From Rotaria sordida (lineage: Eukaryota > Rotifera > Eurotatoria > Philodinida > Philodinidae), in NCBI GenBank assembly GCA_905250125.1, contig CAJNOL010000991.1, forward strand, positions 24,505 through 88,504: a stretch of 64,000 bases of DNA, written 5' to 3'. Position numbers and translations under genes: made by a program. Below the pieces are notes generated by a model. The model ran no database searches. It was given only the letters and a program-made list of their open reading frames with translations, and was not told the DNA's origin. Positions within the stretch are counted from its first letter, which is position 1. Each line of letters opens with the position of its first letter. This document shows, piece after piece, positions 12,617 to 24,376 of the stretch.

Positions 12617-12918
12617 ATAACAACTGAAACAGCTGAGAAGTAATAAACAGGTCATTACCAATTCTCTCCTGTTTTCTGTGAATCTCATACGTTAAGATGT
12701 GAATGTAAATTTATATCGAGGTTTTCTTTCCTCTCCGCTTGCAGATACGTGCATCGAAGGAACAGTTGCTGCATTGATAATTATTAAATAAACACATGAA
12801 TATTTAATTATCACATAATGCTTTATTTTTGACTTGATCCAGTCTTCAAATTGTTTTTTATAAGAATTGTATACGTATATTTATATAGCTATCAAATTAT
12901 TTCTTAGTTTATATGAAG

Positions 12919-12967
12919 TATGTGAGTTCCACATTTAATTCCTTAAGAGACTGTGCTGACAAGCTTT
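12919..12967. repeat. short conserved element, copy A
   Basis: TATGTGAGTTCCACATTT, then a variable block of about 14 bp, then CTGTGCTGACAAG. The same two blocks with the same spacing recur at 24326-24376. Both copies lie inside the cores of foldback elements. Confidence 0.6.
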
Positions 12968-13450
12968 TCTATTTGGCATTTACGCATATACACAAGTAAC
13001 AAAATGATTAATATTTTATTGCAAAAGAATTTTATTCAATTGATAAAAAGAGGAAGAAATACATTAAAATTTTTACAATAAATAGTCTAGCTTTACTCGA
13101 GACTAATATTTAAAAAAAAAAGTTGGTTAAATCAGTTTTTCTTCCTTTGTTATTTTGTCATCAAGCAGTGAAACATGAAAGATTACAAGATTAACAAGAA
13201 ACTTTTGAAAAATTTCTCTCTACTTCAATCGTTATCCTTTTGAGGTGGAATTTTTAGACGATCGAGACCACTGCTTCGAATAAACACAGTAAAAAATTCA
13301 ATTTTATACACTTTTGCTTCTTCAATAAAAATCAAGACTGAAGAGCAGCATTCAAAAATTTCGTTTATAACTTGGAAAACTCATAACTTCTGCCAGAAGC
13401 AACTTGTACCCAAACCAACTAAGGGTATTTCATTCGTAGTTATGCGTTAT

Positions 13451-15029
13451 CTAATTATCATCTTCCCAGTCGAGAAGATTTTTAACACATTGAGAAGTTC
13501 TCTCGTCACAGATTAGTAACTCCTTTGTTCCGTTCTTATTGAAACAGTCTTGTCGTATTTCGCACTCTAATGTCAAAGGATGCACAACCATAGCTATTGA
13601 AACTTAAAACTGATCTTAAAAAAATTAAATGAGCTTAAAGATTTATAGTCAAAAAAAGCCATAAATATAGTTTTTCAGATGTTTAATTATGTGGGTAAAA
13701 ACTTGAATACACATACTTCTATCATCAGACATATTATTAGTGATATAAGATAATCGATCGTCTAAAAGCATTTCTAATTGTATTGGAGACAAGAGAAAAG
13801 ATCGCGATCTCACTTCCCGTGCTTCAACATACTTATCTCGTCTTTTAACGTTCTTTACATCCATTTTGAGTACATTTCAAATAATTGCTGACACTACTTA
13901 AGTCAATCTCTTCCTTATTGATGAAAGGAAGATTGTCATATTTTTTATATTCCTAGATTCGTAATCATTTTCTTTTGCACTCAATGTACAAATTCTTCAT
14001 ATGTCAGCAATAATCAATTGACAAAATAATGTTGGACAGTCTGATACTGGGCCATTCAAGGCTTCTAATAAGAATTTTAAAGTCTTTTTTTAAACTATTT
14101 TGATACGCAATCTATTATTCTATAGAACTGTCGACTTCAGCTTTTTTGTAACGAATTCTCTTCCTTTCACGAAATTTGTATGCACATCAAGTTGGACATA
14201 AAATGGAACGCATTGTACATTGTAGAGTATGAAATTTTCTGTGCCAGGTTGCGATGACAATTCCAAGATTTCGTTCTTCGATCATTCAATAAATACAGTC
14301 ATATCTAATGTAAAAGTTCTAGAACACATGTTTCTATTTTTTCATGCTAACAAATGTTTTGAAGAACTTAATAATATCTGCTGAAATGAAATCTGTTTTG
14401 AAAAAGCTTATTAGTTATATGCTTACGCAGTCAAAAAGTACGAAAGCAGTTATATAAGTTTTAAGTGAAAATCAGGAATAGTTTGAGATAGAGATAATTA
14501 AAAATAAACAGAATTCAATTTTCTTTGATGAATGAAACATTTTCGTTATGAGTTTGATTAAAATCATTTATATCGATCACAATCTGTGTTTTATCACTTA
14601 AGATTCTCATTTTTTTAAAATTAATTATCAAAACCAGGCTTACAAAATTTAAATTTTAAAGATCAGGATTTTATCAGAAGTGCTCTCTTAGTTGAAATGA
14701 CAGCAGCATTTATATTTTTTTTCTAAATAAAAATTCAAATTCTCACTCAGATAAGTGCTGTTATCTTTTGAATATTAAGTTAATGATCAGTGATTGAATA
14801 TAAGTGATAATTATTTTTACTTTACCTCTAGCACAAGTTATGTTTTTTGCTATAGAACAATCAGGAAAACATTTTCTTAGTTACATCAATTATACACGCT
14901 TGTAAAATATAACAATGGGAACACTTTATAGGATGAAGAACTAGGGCACTTTCGACAGTACATAATCGGTTAGATTCAGATGTTGTTATATTAAATGTGG
15001 TATCGGTGGTTTCACTGGAACAAAAACAA
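13451..15029 (-). other. candidate fragmented gene with cysteine-rich exons
   Basis: Several minus-strand frames are bounded by splice consensus. Exon a, 15029-14885: acceptor TCTTTGTAG, 48 residues with CFCSSE, IKCSHC and ILQAC, donor GTAACT. Exon near 13740: acceptor CTTTTAG, ending YITNNMSDDR at donor GTATGT. Last exon, about 13591-13451: acceptor TTTCAATAG, with CEIRQDCF, LLICDERTSQCV and a TAG after EDDN; phase 1 matches the preceding donor. Two or three further protein-like pieces lie between 14290 and 13865 but their junctions are uncertain. Spaced Cys residues suggest a secreted protein. No family is recognised. A decaying pseudogene is as likely as a live gene. Confidence 0.35.
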
Positions 15030-15076
15030 CTACAAAGATATAGATTATAACAGTGAAATCGATAGTGATAAATCAT

Positions 15077-17472
15077 ACATTGATTAGCTTAAGTTGATTG
15101 TGCATTATTGGTGACTTTTTGTTTGCATATGATGATTGATATCACCAATGCTACTTTTTAGAATAGAGAAATGAATATTATTGACAACACACAATATTTT
15201 TGTTGAATTGCTTTTTGCATTCTTATAAAAATATAGAAAAAATAGGATTTGATAACATTCCATTTTCGAACTTTGATGTATGTCGTCTATTCACTATTAA
15301 TGATGGCACAACAGCAACTCTCAAATATGAAATATGTTTTAATAGAACATAAACAGAATTATTTACCAAGATGGTACAGCTTATATCAAAAAATTATTGT
15401 CTCACTAATTAGACGTCTCGCTAATATCATCCTTTTTGAGACAAAAAATTAACATGCACACAATATGCACTTTTTTACTATCGCATGTTAAACAAGTGCT
15501 TCGTATAAAACTACTTCCTTCATTTGATCATTTTAGTTTGAGAATAATCAAATAAAGACAATGTGTTTTCTTATTGGTTACTACAACCATTAGATCGTGC
15601 GGTAGTTCATTTTCTTCTTGTAACTCTTTTACTGTTTCAAAATGTCAGTGACAGCCAAATATGAAAAAAACTAAAAGTCGGGCTAAATCAAAAGAAAATT
15701 CTACGAATCAATTCTTGAAATCAAGAGATTTTCTACCAAGAGAGAAGTCCAAAATTCAGGAGTGTCCTAGGCAAATAAGGAGACTTGATAAGCCTAACTA
15801 CTGATACCATTGCATTATTATATGTCGTATAATTTTGTTTGCAATTAGAATAAAAAGTTTCAATGCATATGGTAATCATTCAAGAGTGCAATAATAGTTG
15901 TAACAATATACACTAGCTTATTTCTAGAATACTTTGAAGATCTTTATGTTTCTTGTTTTAAGGATTGTATTCCAAAGATTTCTTCTACATTTTATGTATA
16001 ATTCGATTAAAACATGAACAAGACTTACAATGAAAAGAAAGATTAAATGATTGTACTTCGTGCAGTCAATCAATTTAATGACTAGGTTAGAAGACATCGT
16101 AAAATGTAGAAAGTACTAGGCGATACATTTGTTCTGTTATATCTGCCATAGTCGAGGGTGATATCATTTGTATACGCTTAAATATTAGCATATATATACA
16201 TATATGTACGAATAACAAAAAATCAAAGATGACTATTCTTTCTGTTAGAGGTCATAAAAGAATAAACATAGTATGCATCTGATATTTTTACCACTAATAT
16301 CTTTTTCTTTTGAATTATGTTAGTAAAATGGATACTTCAATTGCTGTTGTAATATTCATCGTAGTATATTCTATCCAATGGCATTACCAGTGGTGGCTCG
16401 AAGGATTCGTCATTGCGGAAGGCGGGGTTCACGGCTTTTTGGAACAGAGAACATTGTTCTTCTCACAGCATGTAGAAAAACTATAGCTCTGCTGGGAAAA
16501 AGCAAAAACTTTTCACGCTTGGAAGGAGGTTACATCTCCAATATTCTCCGATCGGTCCACCACTAGATATAAGACTATAATTCGATGAGAAAAGAGACGT
16601 GATCAACAGCAACAAATCAAACATCGTTCGACAGTCTTGATCAATGTATCAAGGTAATTTCTTCAAAAAACTTACCATTTTCTATTGACATATTTTTAAT
16701 TAACTTACAATAGATATTTACACAAAAATTAGAAGATGCTGAATGGATTTTTGACCATCAATCAACTATTACCATTTTCATATTGATCTAACGTTCTTCA
16801 TGTGATGTAATAAATCGTTCAAGTGATGCATTCAGAACTATGACCAATGTGTTCTACGTTATAAGAGAATATTCCTCAACAGCTATTCATTGAAGCATGA
16901 TTGTTGTTCCAGCGTGGATTGATTTCTCTTCATCGTGTTGTAGCAGTCATCAAGATTATTGATATAGTTGTAATCGATCTTTTCCTATCGAGTGCACCAG
17001 ATATAGTTTATTTCTTATCGAAAGCTTTAGCTAAAATGGCGAACATATAAGTAAAAAATTTCTGCCCATACAGATGAAAGTGATTTTAGCTGAAAGTTGA
17101 ATATAGATAATAGTGTTGCGAAGTAAAATTTGGGCGAGATGACATATAAAATAAATAATTAATATACTATATTCTAATCGGATCTATTCGTTTTAATCAA
17201 AATATTTTCCAAAACTTACGAACAAATTACTTAGCGCTAATCAGCACTGGTTTTTTCGCACATTTATGTTCTTTGAATACTGTTACGTTCGGTAATCATA
17301 TCTAAATATGTATCATGTGGCAACAACGAAAATTAGATGAAATAATTTTCTCTACTTTTGATTTGGCAGTAATATTCTTCTTCCATGGAAAAAATTTCAA
17401 ATAATTATGATTACAGGCGCGTTCTGTTCGAAGTCATAAATAAAGAATTATTTGTTTTTTGTTTTGAAAATC
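15077..17472. other. intergenic, one hAT-like MITE candidate
   Basis: No gene recognised. A 60-codon plus-strand frame at about 15270-15452 has protein-like composition but no splice partner or homology I can name. The GC-richer stretch at 16390-16566 is described separately. Confidence 0.4.
16390..16566. mobile_element. hAT-like MITE candidate
   Basis: The left end, CAGTGGTGGCTCGAAGGATT, resembles the reverse complement of the right end (CTAGTGGTGGACCGATCGG). CAGTGGTGG-type termini are common in the hAT superfamily. The segment is GC-richer than its surroundings. I see no 8-bp flanking duplication, so the call is tentative. Confidence 0.4.
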
Positions 17473-19745
17473 ATGTTTCAATTTTTTTTAACAATTTTTC
17501 CTCTTTTTTTTTCATTAACAAAAACTTCACATTTTCTCGGTGGTTCATTTACTTATCGACATATTCAACAAGCTATTAATTACAAATTATATAAATCAGT
17601 TTTAGTTGAAATACGTTTTCATATATCTGATCATTATTTTATTTGCACACCTGAACAAGTTAATGAACACATGATTGTATATCTAATAGGTGAATCTGTT
17701 CCATATGATGAAATCAATAATAGATATCTATGGTATGAAACAGATGCAATACGAAGAAATAAATATTTCTACAATATTGAGTGTTTGAGTGAATCTCATA
17801 ATCGTGCATGTAAGCATTTCCATGAAAAAACTTGGGCCTATTGTGAAAGTGCTAATCAACATAGTGGTTATTCAATATTACGACGTCAATTTTTATTAAT
17901 GGTTGAAAAATATAAACCAATTCAACTTCGTTACGTATGTAGATGAATAATCATAATATTAATATTGTCTACTATGGAAGTCATAGTTGAATATCATTAA
18001 GTACACTATTGAATATAACTTTTTCAGCAAAAGAAAGAAAAATTCTAAATAAAAAGAGAATATTGAAGTTTCAACTCAAGATGTTTACAGACAAATTTTA
18101 TTGTATTAGTCTGGAGAAAACGTTTTTCAGTATTTTTTTTTCCAGACAAAAATAGCAGATTTCATGGCACTATATAGACATTAGTATTCAAAAAATCAGC
18201 TGTTAATTCTCTAATTTTTGTCGTAACAAAAATGCATTATATTTTGCTTAAATATTTCATTACAAAATATTTTTCTTACAGTTTTCTTGTTGTTGGGCAA
18301 ATTCATCAGATAAAAACTTTTATCTTGATTTATCTATTGAAACAACATTAAAACGAATTAATTCATCACCTTACCCATATATACCAGCATCGTATTATGT
18401 TGATTTCAATAGATCAAGAAAAATAAAAATATTTGTCTATGATGCTGACGGTAAAATGATTATTTTTTTTGTTATCGTAACAATAAACTTTGTTTTGTTC
18501 AAAATAGATGATGAGATTGTATGCGAACAATTTGAAGATCTTCGTGGATTTTTAACAGTACATGTTGATAATGATTGTACATTGACTTATCAAACAAATC
18601 GACTTGGTAAACAATTCGGTCAATTTTGGTTAATGGATCGAAATAAAAATCAAATTCTTTCACGCTCTTTAATTAGTGTTCAATTGTTTATTTTAAAAGA
18701 TATTATTTGTAATACCCAACCCGAAATTATCGTTGAAAGTGCAGGAGATCGTTCTAATATGTCTACAATTAGAATAAAAGAATCAGTTTATATAACTGTT
18801 AGTCTTAATCCTAATTGTCTTTTAATTGAACCTCAAGATCAAACAATAACTGAACTAACAACATTATGTTCGAATGATCAACCAGTTGTTTTAGCTAATG
18901 GTGGTATTGAAGTTATATTTCAATGTTCACCAACTTTATGTGAAAAATATCAAGTATGTTTCGTTGGTGAATTCGGTCTTAAGTTACCATCTACTGAAAT
19001 TCGATGTTTTTCAATTAAAGTCATCGGTACTGGTATGTTATTCAGTGTAATATGCAAAAAAAAATTTTTTAGAATGATCATCCACTCTAAACATAAAATC
19101 CAAGCATTAGCAGCTTGTCTACAACTCAGATAAAGAAAATATGTGATCCAAAACTTTTTATAGCTATCATTTATAAATTTCTTTTCCAAGTATTTCTTTA
19201 CAGAACGTTTTCATTTTCTCTTTGAAGAGGATGAATGTGCACTTGCCGTTAGCAACTATCGTTTTCTGAAACATCACAATCGTCGTTTTGTCATAGCAGA
19301 GCATATCACTCACAACAAAATTGCGACAATATCAACAGCATTGTCAAAATCGTCGACATCTATATTACAGAAAACAATATCAACATTACCACGATCAGAG
19401 TCAAAAGTGTCGTTATCATCACGATCCAAATTTCGAAGCTGGCTGTGGATTTTAGTTGCTTTTATCTTTTTCCTTTTGATTGGTTTTATTGGATATTTCA
19501 GTTACAAGCAAATATTAGTGACATTTAATCGATATTCTTTGAGCAGTGATCAATTTCATTCATCAAGCAGAAGTGATAGTTGTACTACTATTAAATCTGA
19601 TCTGGTCGGAACATATCCTAGTATGAAACAAATCAGCACGTCCAGTGCTCAACATAATCAGGATGACAACTCGTCAGGTTCGCCTCAAAGAGTAAAAGTT
19701 AGAGCACAGTGTATTCGACTAGGAACACTTATTGAAGATGATTAA
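17473..19745 (+). CDS. type I membrane protein with large cysteine-containing ectodomain, HF-GG family
   Basis: Four exons, 17473-17934, 18282-18450, 18508-19032 and 19204-19745, join in phase (introns 347, 57 and 171 bp) to give 565 residues. Residues 1-20 are a signal peptide. The ectodomain starts THFLGG-like (SHFLGGSFTYR) and contains FSCCW (about 155-159), RINSSPYPYIP and YDADGDEIVCEQF (about 206-218). This order (HF-GG, CCW, NSSP, D-DGD-V-C) is one I associate with uncharacterised extracellular proteins of lophotrochozoans and related animals; I cannot give a domain name. Residues 465-489 form a transmembrane helix (SWLWILVAFIFFLLIGFIG), followed by a 75-residue Ser-rich cytosolic tail. 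It is probably a surface receptor or adhesion molecule. A broken duplicate of exon 1 lies at 10712. The start is the ATG that opens the signal peptide. Confidence 0.8.
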
Positions 19746-21838
19746 TAAAAAAAATAATTAAATAATTTTTTTTCTACATGTTTAGCATATTTCATATACC
19801 TTGAACTTTACAGCGTCCAAAGAGGATAGACCTAATTATTGCATATGTATTTACTTTATCTAATAAAGAAGCAACATATTTAGAAACATTGGTTTTTAAC
19901 TAATCAGAATAACATATAGTTTTATTATAGCCATTGCAAGAAAGTATTTACAGATACCTTGTTTGTATTATACTAGAGAACTATCTGAAGGCTTAACTGA
20001 TATGAAATTAACAAATAACAAATGAACATTGAAGAGTAAGGGAAATGACCACATGTTCGTTTTTCGAGAAGTAATATCAAGTTCGAGTCTTCTCTTCTAA
20101 AGAACCATGTTTATATAATATTGTTCTGTTCTACACGGCTCAAGCTACTTGTTCATCAATGGTCTATACATTCTGCTCATATACCATGGCAGTTCGATTC
20201 TGCACACCATCATTCATGATTCGTGTTATCTGTGCCTATTGTATTATGTTGCTCTATGTTTGTGCTTTGCTTCAATTAGTTTCTTTCTTCATAAAAAGTT
20301 ACCTGTAATCAGCATTATGTCCCTTTAGGTCCTATTATGGATAGAGGGTTAAATAAATCACAAATACTTCAATGAACGTTGAAGACAGCTAATGCAAGTA
20401 TAGAAGAAAAAATCTAAAAATGAAGTAACACATTAGCCAATTTGGATGCATTCAGATAAATTTTTGTTGGTCGGATTAATCGGTAACAACTAAGAAGATT
20501 AACAAAGCTGATGATAAAAATGAACTTTTTTTTATAGATCTGTTGAATAACATGATACTAAATATTCATTCGTAGTGTACCTAGATTATAGCCACTTTAT
20601 ATCATACTTTATTTACTTCTGGAGTAATTCATGAGGCTTCTATCACCTTCATATCGACTCTTTCTAAATCGCGTGAAACTTCTAGGATTTGTAGACTAAT
20701 TTGACTTAATCTCATTCATAATTGTAATCTTTTTAATTTCATTTGTACATATTATATATATATATTGAGAATGGTATCTAGCATGGTTTTATGTGAAATT
20801 ATGAAAATTAGTATTTAGTCGAAAATGATTCCATACAAAAAGTCTTTCGAATCGGGTGTATATGCTATTCAGAATATGTATATATTCTGTTTATTCATGG
20901 TCTTCATATAATTTCCTGTGGGTTTTTAAATTTTTTCAACGGTATATTATTACGTGTCAAAGGTTACTTACTGAGGCAGTGTAAGGCACTCTTAAGGTAA
21001 TAAAACATTATGAAAAAATTGAATTTTTTAGCATTGATATATACATAGAATTTTATAGAAAACCGATTACTCTACAAAGTGCACCAGACCCGCATACAAT
21101 GGATTATTTTACTGTAATCTGAATGTAGAGGAAAAAATAAATACTCGATTCCAAATAAAAATAGGGGACTAGATGGTTTTTAGAGTCATTTATTACTGTA
21201 TATACTATAGACCCGATAGAGTCATCATCGAAAAAATAGGGTATATAGGTATATGTGATATTACATAATTCTAGAGAACCCTCTAGATCCACTAGCCCCC
21301 CACTATCCAAAAAGATGGTGTATAGACATATACTACAATTAATAATTCTAAAGATTCTCTATCCCCACCAATCGAAAAAATGGAGTATAAAGGTATATAT
21401 GCTAAGATATAATCCAAAAGATTCCCTGAACCATCATTTCTATTTGAAACCGAGTGTCGTTTTTTTCCTTTCAATTCAGATAAACGTCCCATGATTTCCT
21501 CTTTACTACGAGTACATCAAGCTCATCTTTTTGCACACTGTCATCTAATAGAGCTCGTTATGGTCAGCTTCGCTTACAGATTTGGTGAAGTCGTTCTCGA
21601 AATTTCAATACGATAATTAGCATATAAAATGCGGTTCACTTTCAAAACTTCGCTTTTCTGAAATTTTGAGGGGGCCGCAAGAGATTATATTGATGCCATT
21701 TTACTTTATGGTTTTTGCAGTTACTATGACTTTCATATATTCTACTCCTGCCACTACTTCTAGTTTCTTGAATCTCTTTACTCCATTCGCTAAAAGTAGT
21801 TTGCTCACTACTTTTACTCTCTTTACTCATATTACTCT
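19746..21838. other. intergenic, nothing recognised
   Basis: AT-rich sequence with short chance frames. Weak direct similarity between about 21170-21250 and 21290-21420 (repeats of TATAGG.ATAT.., ATTCTA.AGA.. and CC.CTA..CC) suggests decayed local duplication. 21720-21840 is rich in short ACTACTTTTACTC motifs. Confidence 0.4.
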
Positions 21839-23016
21839 CTTAAAAGAGAGTTTGCCACAATACCGACCATGGTGGCGGCGGAAAAATTTTAGATTTCGAC
21901 TTTGATCATCTCATTCGAAAGTCCGAAAAAAAATTGCTTAGAAAATCAAAATATCGATTCATTTTGATTTATCTATAACAAAATAGCAGGGACTCCATTT
22001 TTTCGACTTCTCGGATCATATCCTAAAAATCGATTTTTTCAATCGTGGTCATATTTTACGCTTTTCTCCTCCATTGTTTGACGCTTTGAGGCGCGAAAAG
22101 TCTCAAATGATAGAGAATGAAATTCTCTACAAAATAGCCTATTTATATTGTTTTCTGAATGCAATTTTTTATGAGAAAGAAATCAAGTTTGAAAAAAAAG
22201 TGTACAATTTCAGTCATCAAATTTCAGTGTCATGAACGAATGTTCCATCAAAGTAAGAGTTTCGAGGCTGAATTTTTGATATGTTGTAGCCCTACTCACG
22301 GCACATCTTTTGGTATATTTGTCATTGAAAAATTTCATCAGGAGGTAATAAAAGTTTCCGTCACGAAAGTTCAAATATAGCACTATTTTACTCTTCTAAC
22401 ATAGTACTGATGAATTGTTTCGTGAATACGTAGAGAATGTATTTATTTGAATAGTTTGAAGTTTTATAATCGGAAAGACAATATGAAAACTGATGGTCCA
22501 TGGTAAATTCGACGGATCATTGAACTGATCACTGTTGACTACTTCTCGATATATATTTGAAGAAATCATAGAAACACGTTTTACTACTAACTTGTTGAAT
22601 ATGACTTAGATATAGATATATTTTGACCTGTGAATTGGGCGTTTGAATGAGCTTACACACTTGTTAAACAGTATGTAATAAAAATACTGTAAAGGATAGT
22701 AACATCCGGAGAGCAGATTCTGGGATAAAAAGATAGAGAAAGCTTCGTTGAACACAATGAATTTTACTAATATAGATCAGAAGCATAATATTTAGAAATT
22801 TATTGATCTGATATATCCTCCTGGCCGAAATAAAAGACATACCTAGTTTTTACAATTATCCTTCTCTGCGTCGTTGAAATTGGTCTCATATTTATACCAC
22901 AAATGCATCTTCGATTGCTTGACTTACCCTGAAAGTTTCAGCTATATACAACGAATTTTCGCTAAGAACATTAAAAATATGTGTCATGTACTCCTGCAGC
23001 AGTAAAACCATAATTG

Positions 23017-23116
23017 NNNNNNNNNNNNNNNNNNNNNNNNNNNNNNNNNNNNNNNNNNNNNNNNNNNNNNNNNNNNNNNNNNNNNNNNNNNNNNNNNNNN
23101 NNNNNNNNNNNNNNNN
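23017..23116. other. assembly gap (100 N)
   Basis: Exactly 100 N, a conventional placeholder for unknown length. The flanks are reverse complements (the CATGTACTC side and the GAGTACATG side), so the gap falls at the centre of a palindrome. Confidence 0.95.
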
Positions 23117-24325
23117 GAGTACATGACACATATTTTTAATTTTCTCAGCGAGTATTCGTTGTGTATAGCTAAAACTTTCAGGGTAAGTCAAGCAATCAAA
23201 GATGCATCTGTGCTATAAATATGAGACCAATTTCAACGACGCAGAGAAGGATAATTGTAAAAACTAAGTGTGTCTTTTTTTTGGGCCAGGAGGATATTGA
23301 GAACATACTAAAACTTACATTTGGAACGTATGAGCCAAAAAAAGATAGAGTGTTGCTTTCAACCATTTGAAAATGTGTATAAAATGAGAGTAATTTTGGA
23401 TCAAGTTAGAAATTAGCTGAAATATTAGAGTAACTGTGCTTTTATGACTATTGAAATCTATATTTATACCACAGCAAGAGGAAAAGTGAGTTCACTGGGA
23501 TGTAACCGAATTATATCGAAAGTATATAGAATAATTCAACTTTGTATTCTCTTCTTCTCTGTTTTGTTTCTATGCGGCTATTTAGTCGCGAAATCGTAGG
23601 AAATTCATAAGCGGTTGTTGCTATATCCCCTGGACATTCATGTATTTTTCAACTGCTCTCTGCTAATAAAACAAATAGTGTTAAACTAAAATAAAATACA
23701 TCTTTAGATTGTATTTATGCACTCATTACTCTATCTCAAACTTTCAACAAACATTACGTGACATCATCATCAGAAAAAAGAATGATCAAGAATACGAACA
23801 TACACATATAAATACTAAAATATATGGGAAGAAAAAAAGAAAGAATGGATATTTTCAAAAGTGTTTGTTATTTCTTTTGTTCTTTCTGCAAATTTTAGTA
23901 TTAGTACGTGTAGTTTCTATTGTTTTGTATCGTTCATTCTTCTGATGATACCACATAATACTCCTCAATATCCTGAGACAGAGTAATAAATACATAAATG
24001 AAATCTAAAAATATATTCCGTTCTGGTTTTATATTATTTTGTGGAAGTCACGTATATTTTCGAAGAAAATGGTGAGTATAAGTTTTAAGGTCAAGGTTTT
24101 CTGGCTTCCCTTTCTTCCCCGATCCCATTACAGACACATAGTAACAGGGAAGAGAACATTACAAACATACCCCGCATTACAGACGCTCCCTATTACAGAT
24201 CTTCAGAACCGCGCACAAAAGGGCTTCAGATTCTATACAATATTCTAATGTATTCATAATTATTTGAAAAAAAAAACTATTTTTCAGCGTACATATAATG
24301 TATTAAGACAACAACTTGGAAGGAT

Positions 24326-24376
24326 ATATGTGAGTTCCACATTTCAGCTCCAAAAGAGCTGTGCTGACAAGTTTTT
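24326..24376. repeat. short conserved element, copy B
   Basis: Same blocks as at 12919-12967: TATGTGAGTTCCACATTT and CTGTGCTGACAAG, in the same order, orientation and spacing, with the middle 14 bp diverged. Confidence 0.6.

Larger units (their letters stand above)
11720..13520. mobile_element. large foldback, arms about 300 bp flanking a 1.2-kb core
   Basis: The left arm (about 11760-12050) and right arm (about 13240-13520) are inverted copies. They share AAGTTGCTTCT, AATTTTTTACTGTGTTTAT and a CTACCTCAAAA/TTTTGAGGTGG pair. The right arm also overlaps a splice-delimited cysteine-rich minus-strand exon (see 13451), and the left arm holds a degraded copy of its end. It is therefore either an inverted segmental duplication carrying part of a gene or an element that captured it. 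The core has no transposase frame. Confidence 0.55.

Noticed and set aside
20150-20220. tRNA-like B-box (GCAGTTCGATTCTGC) near 20186
   Set aside because: No matching A-box, anticodon stem or acceptor stem could be paired around it.
22892-23191. 99-codon minus frame spanning the N gap
   Set aside because: It reads across 100 unknown bases at a palindrome centre; both flanks are arms of the same inverted repeat.
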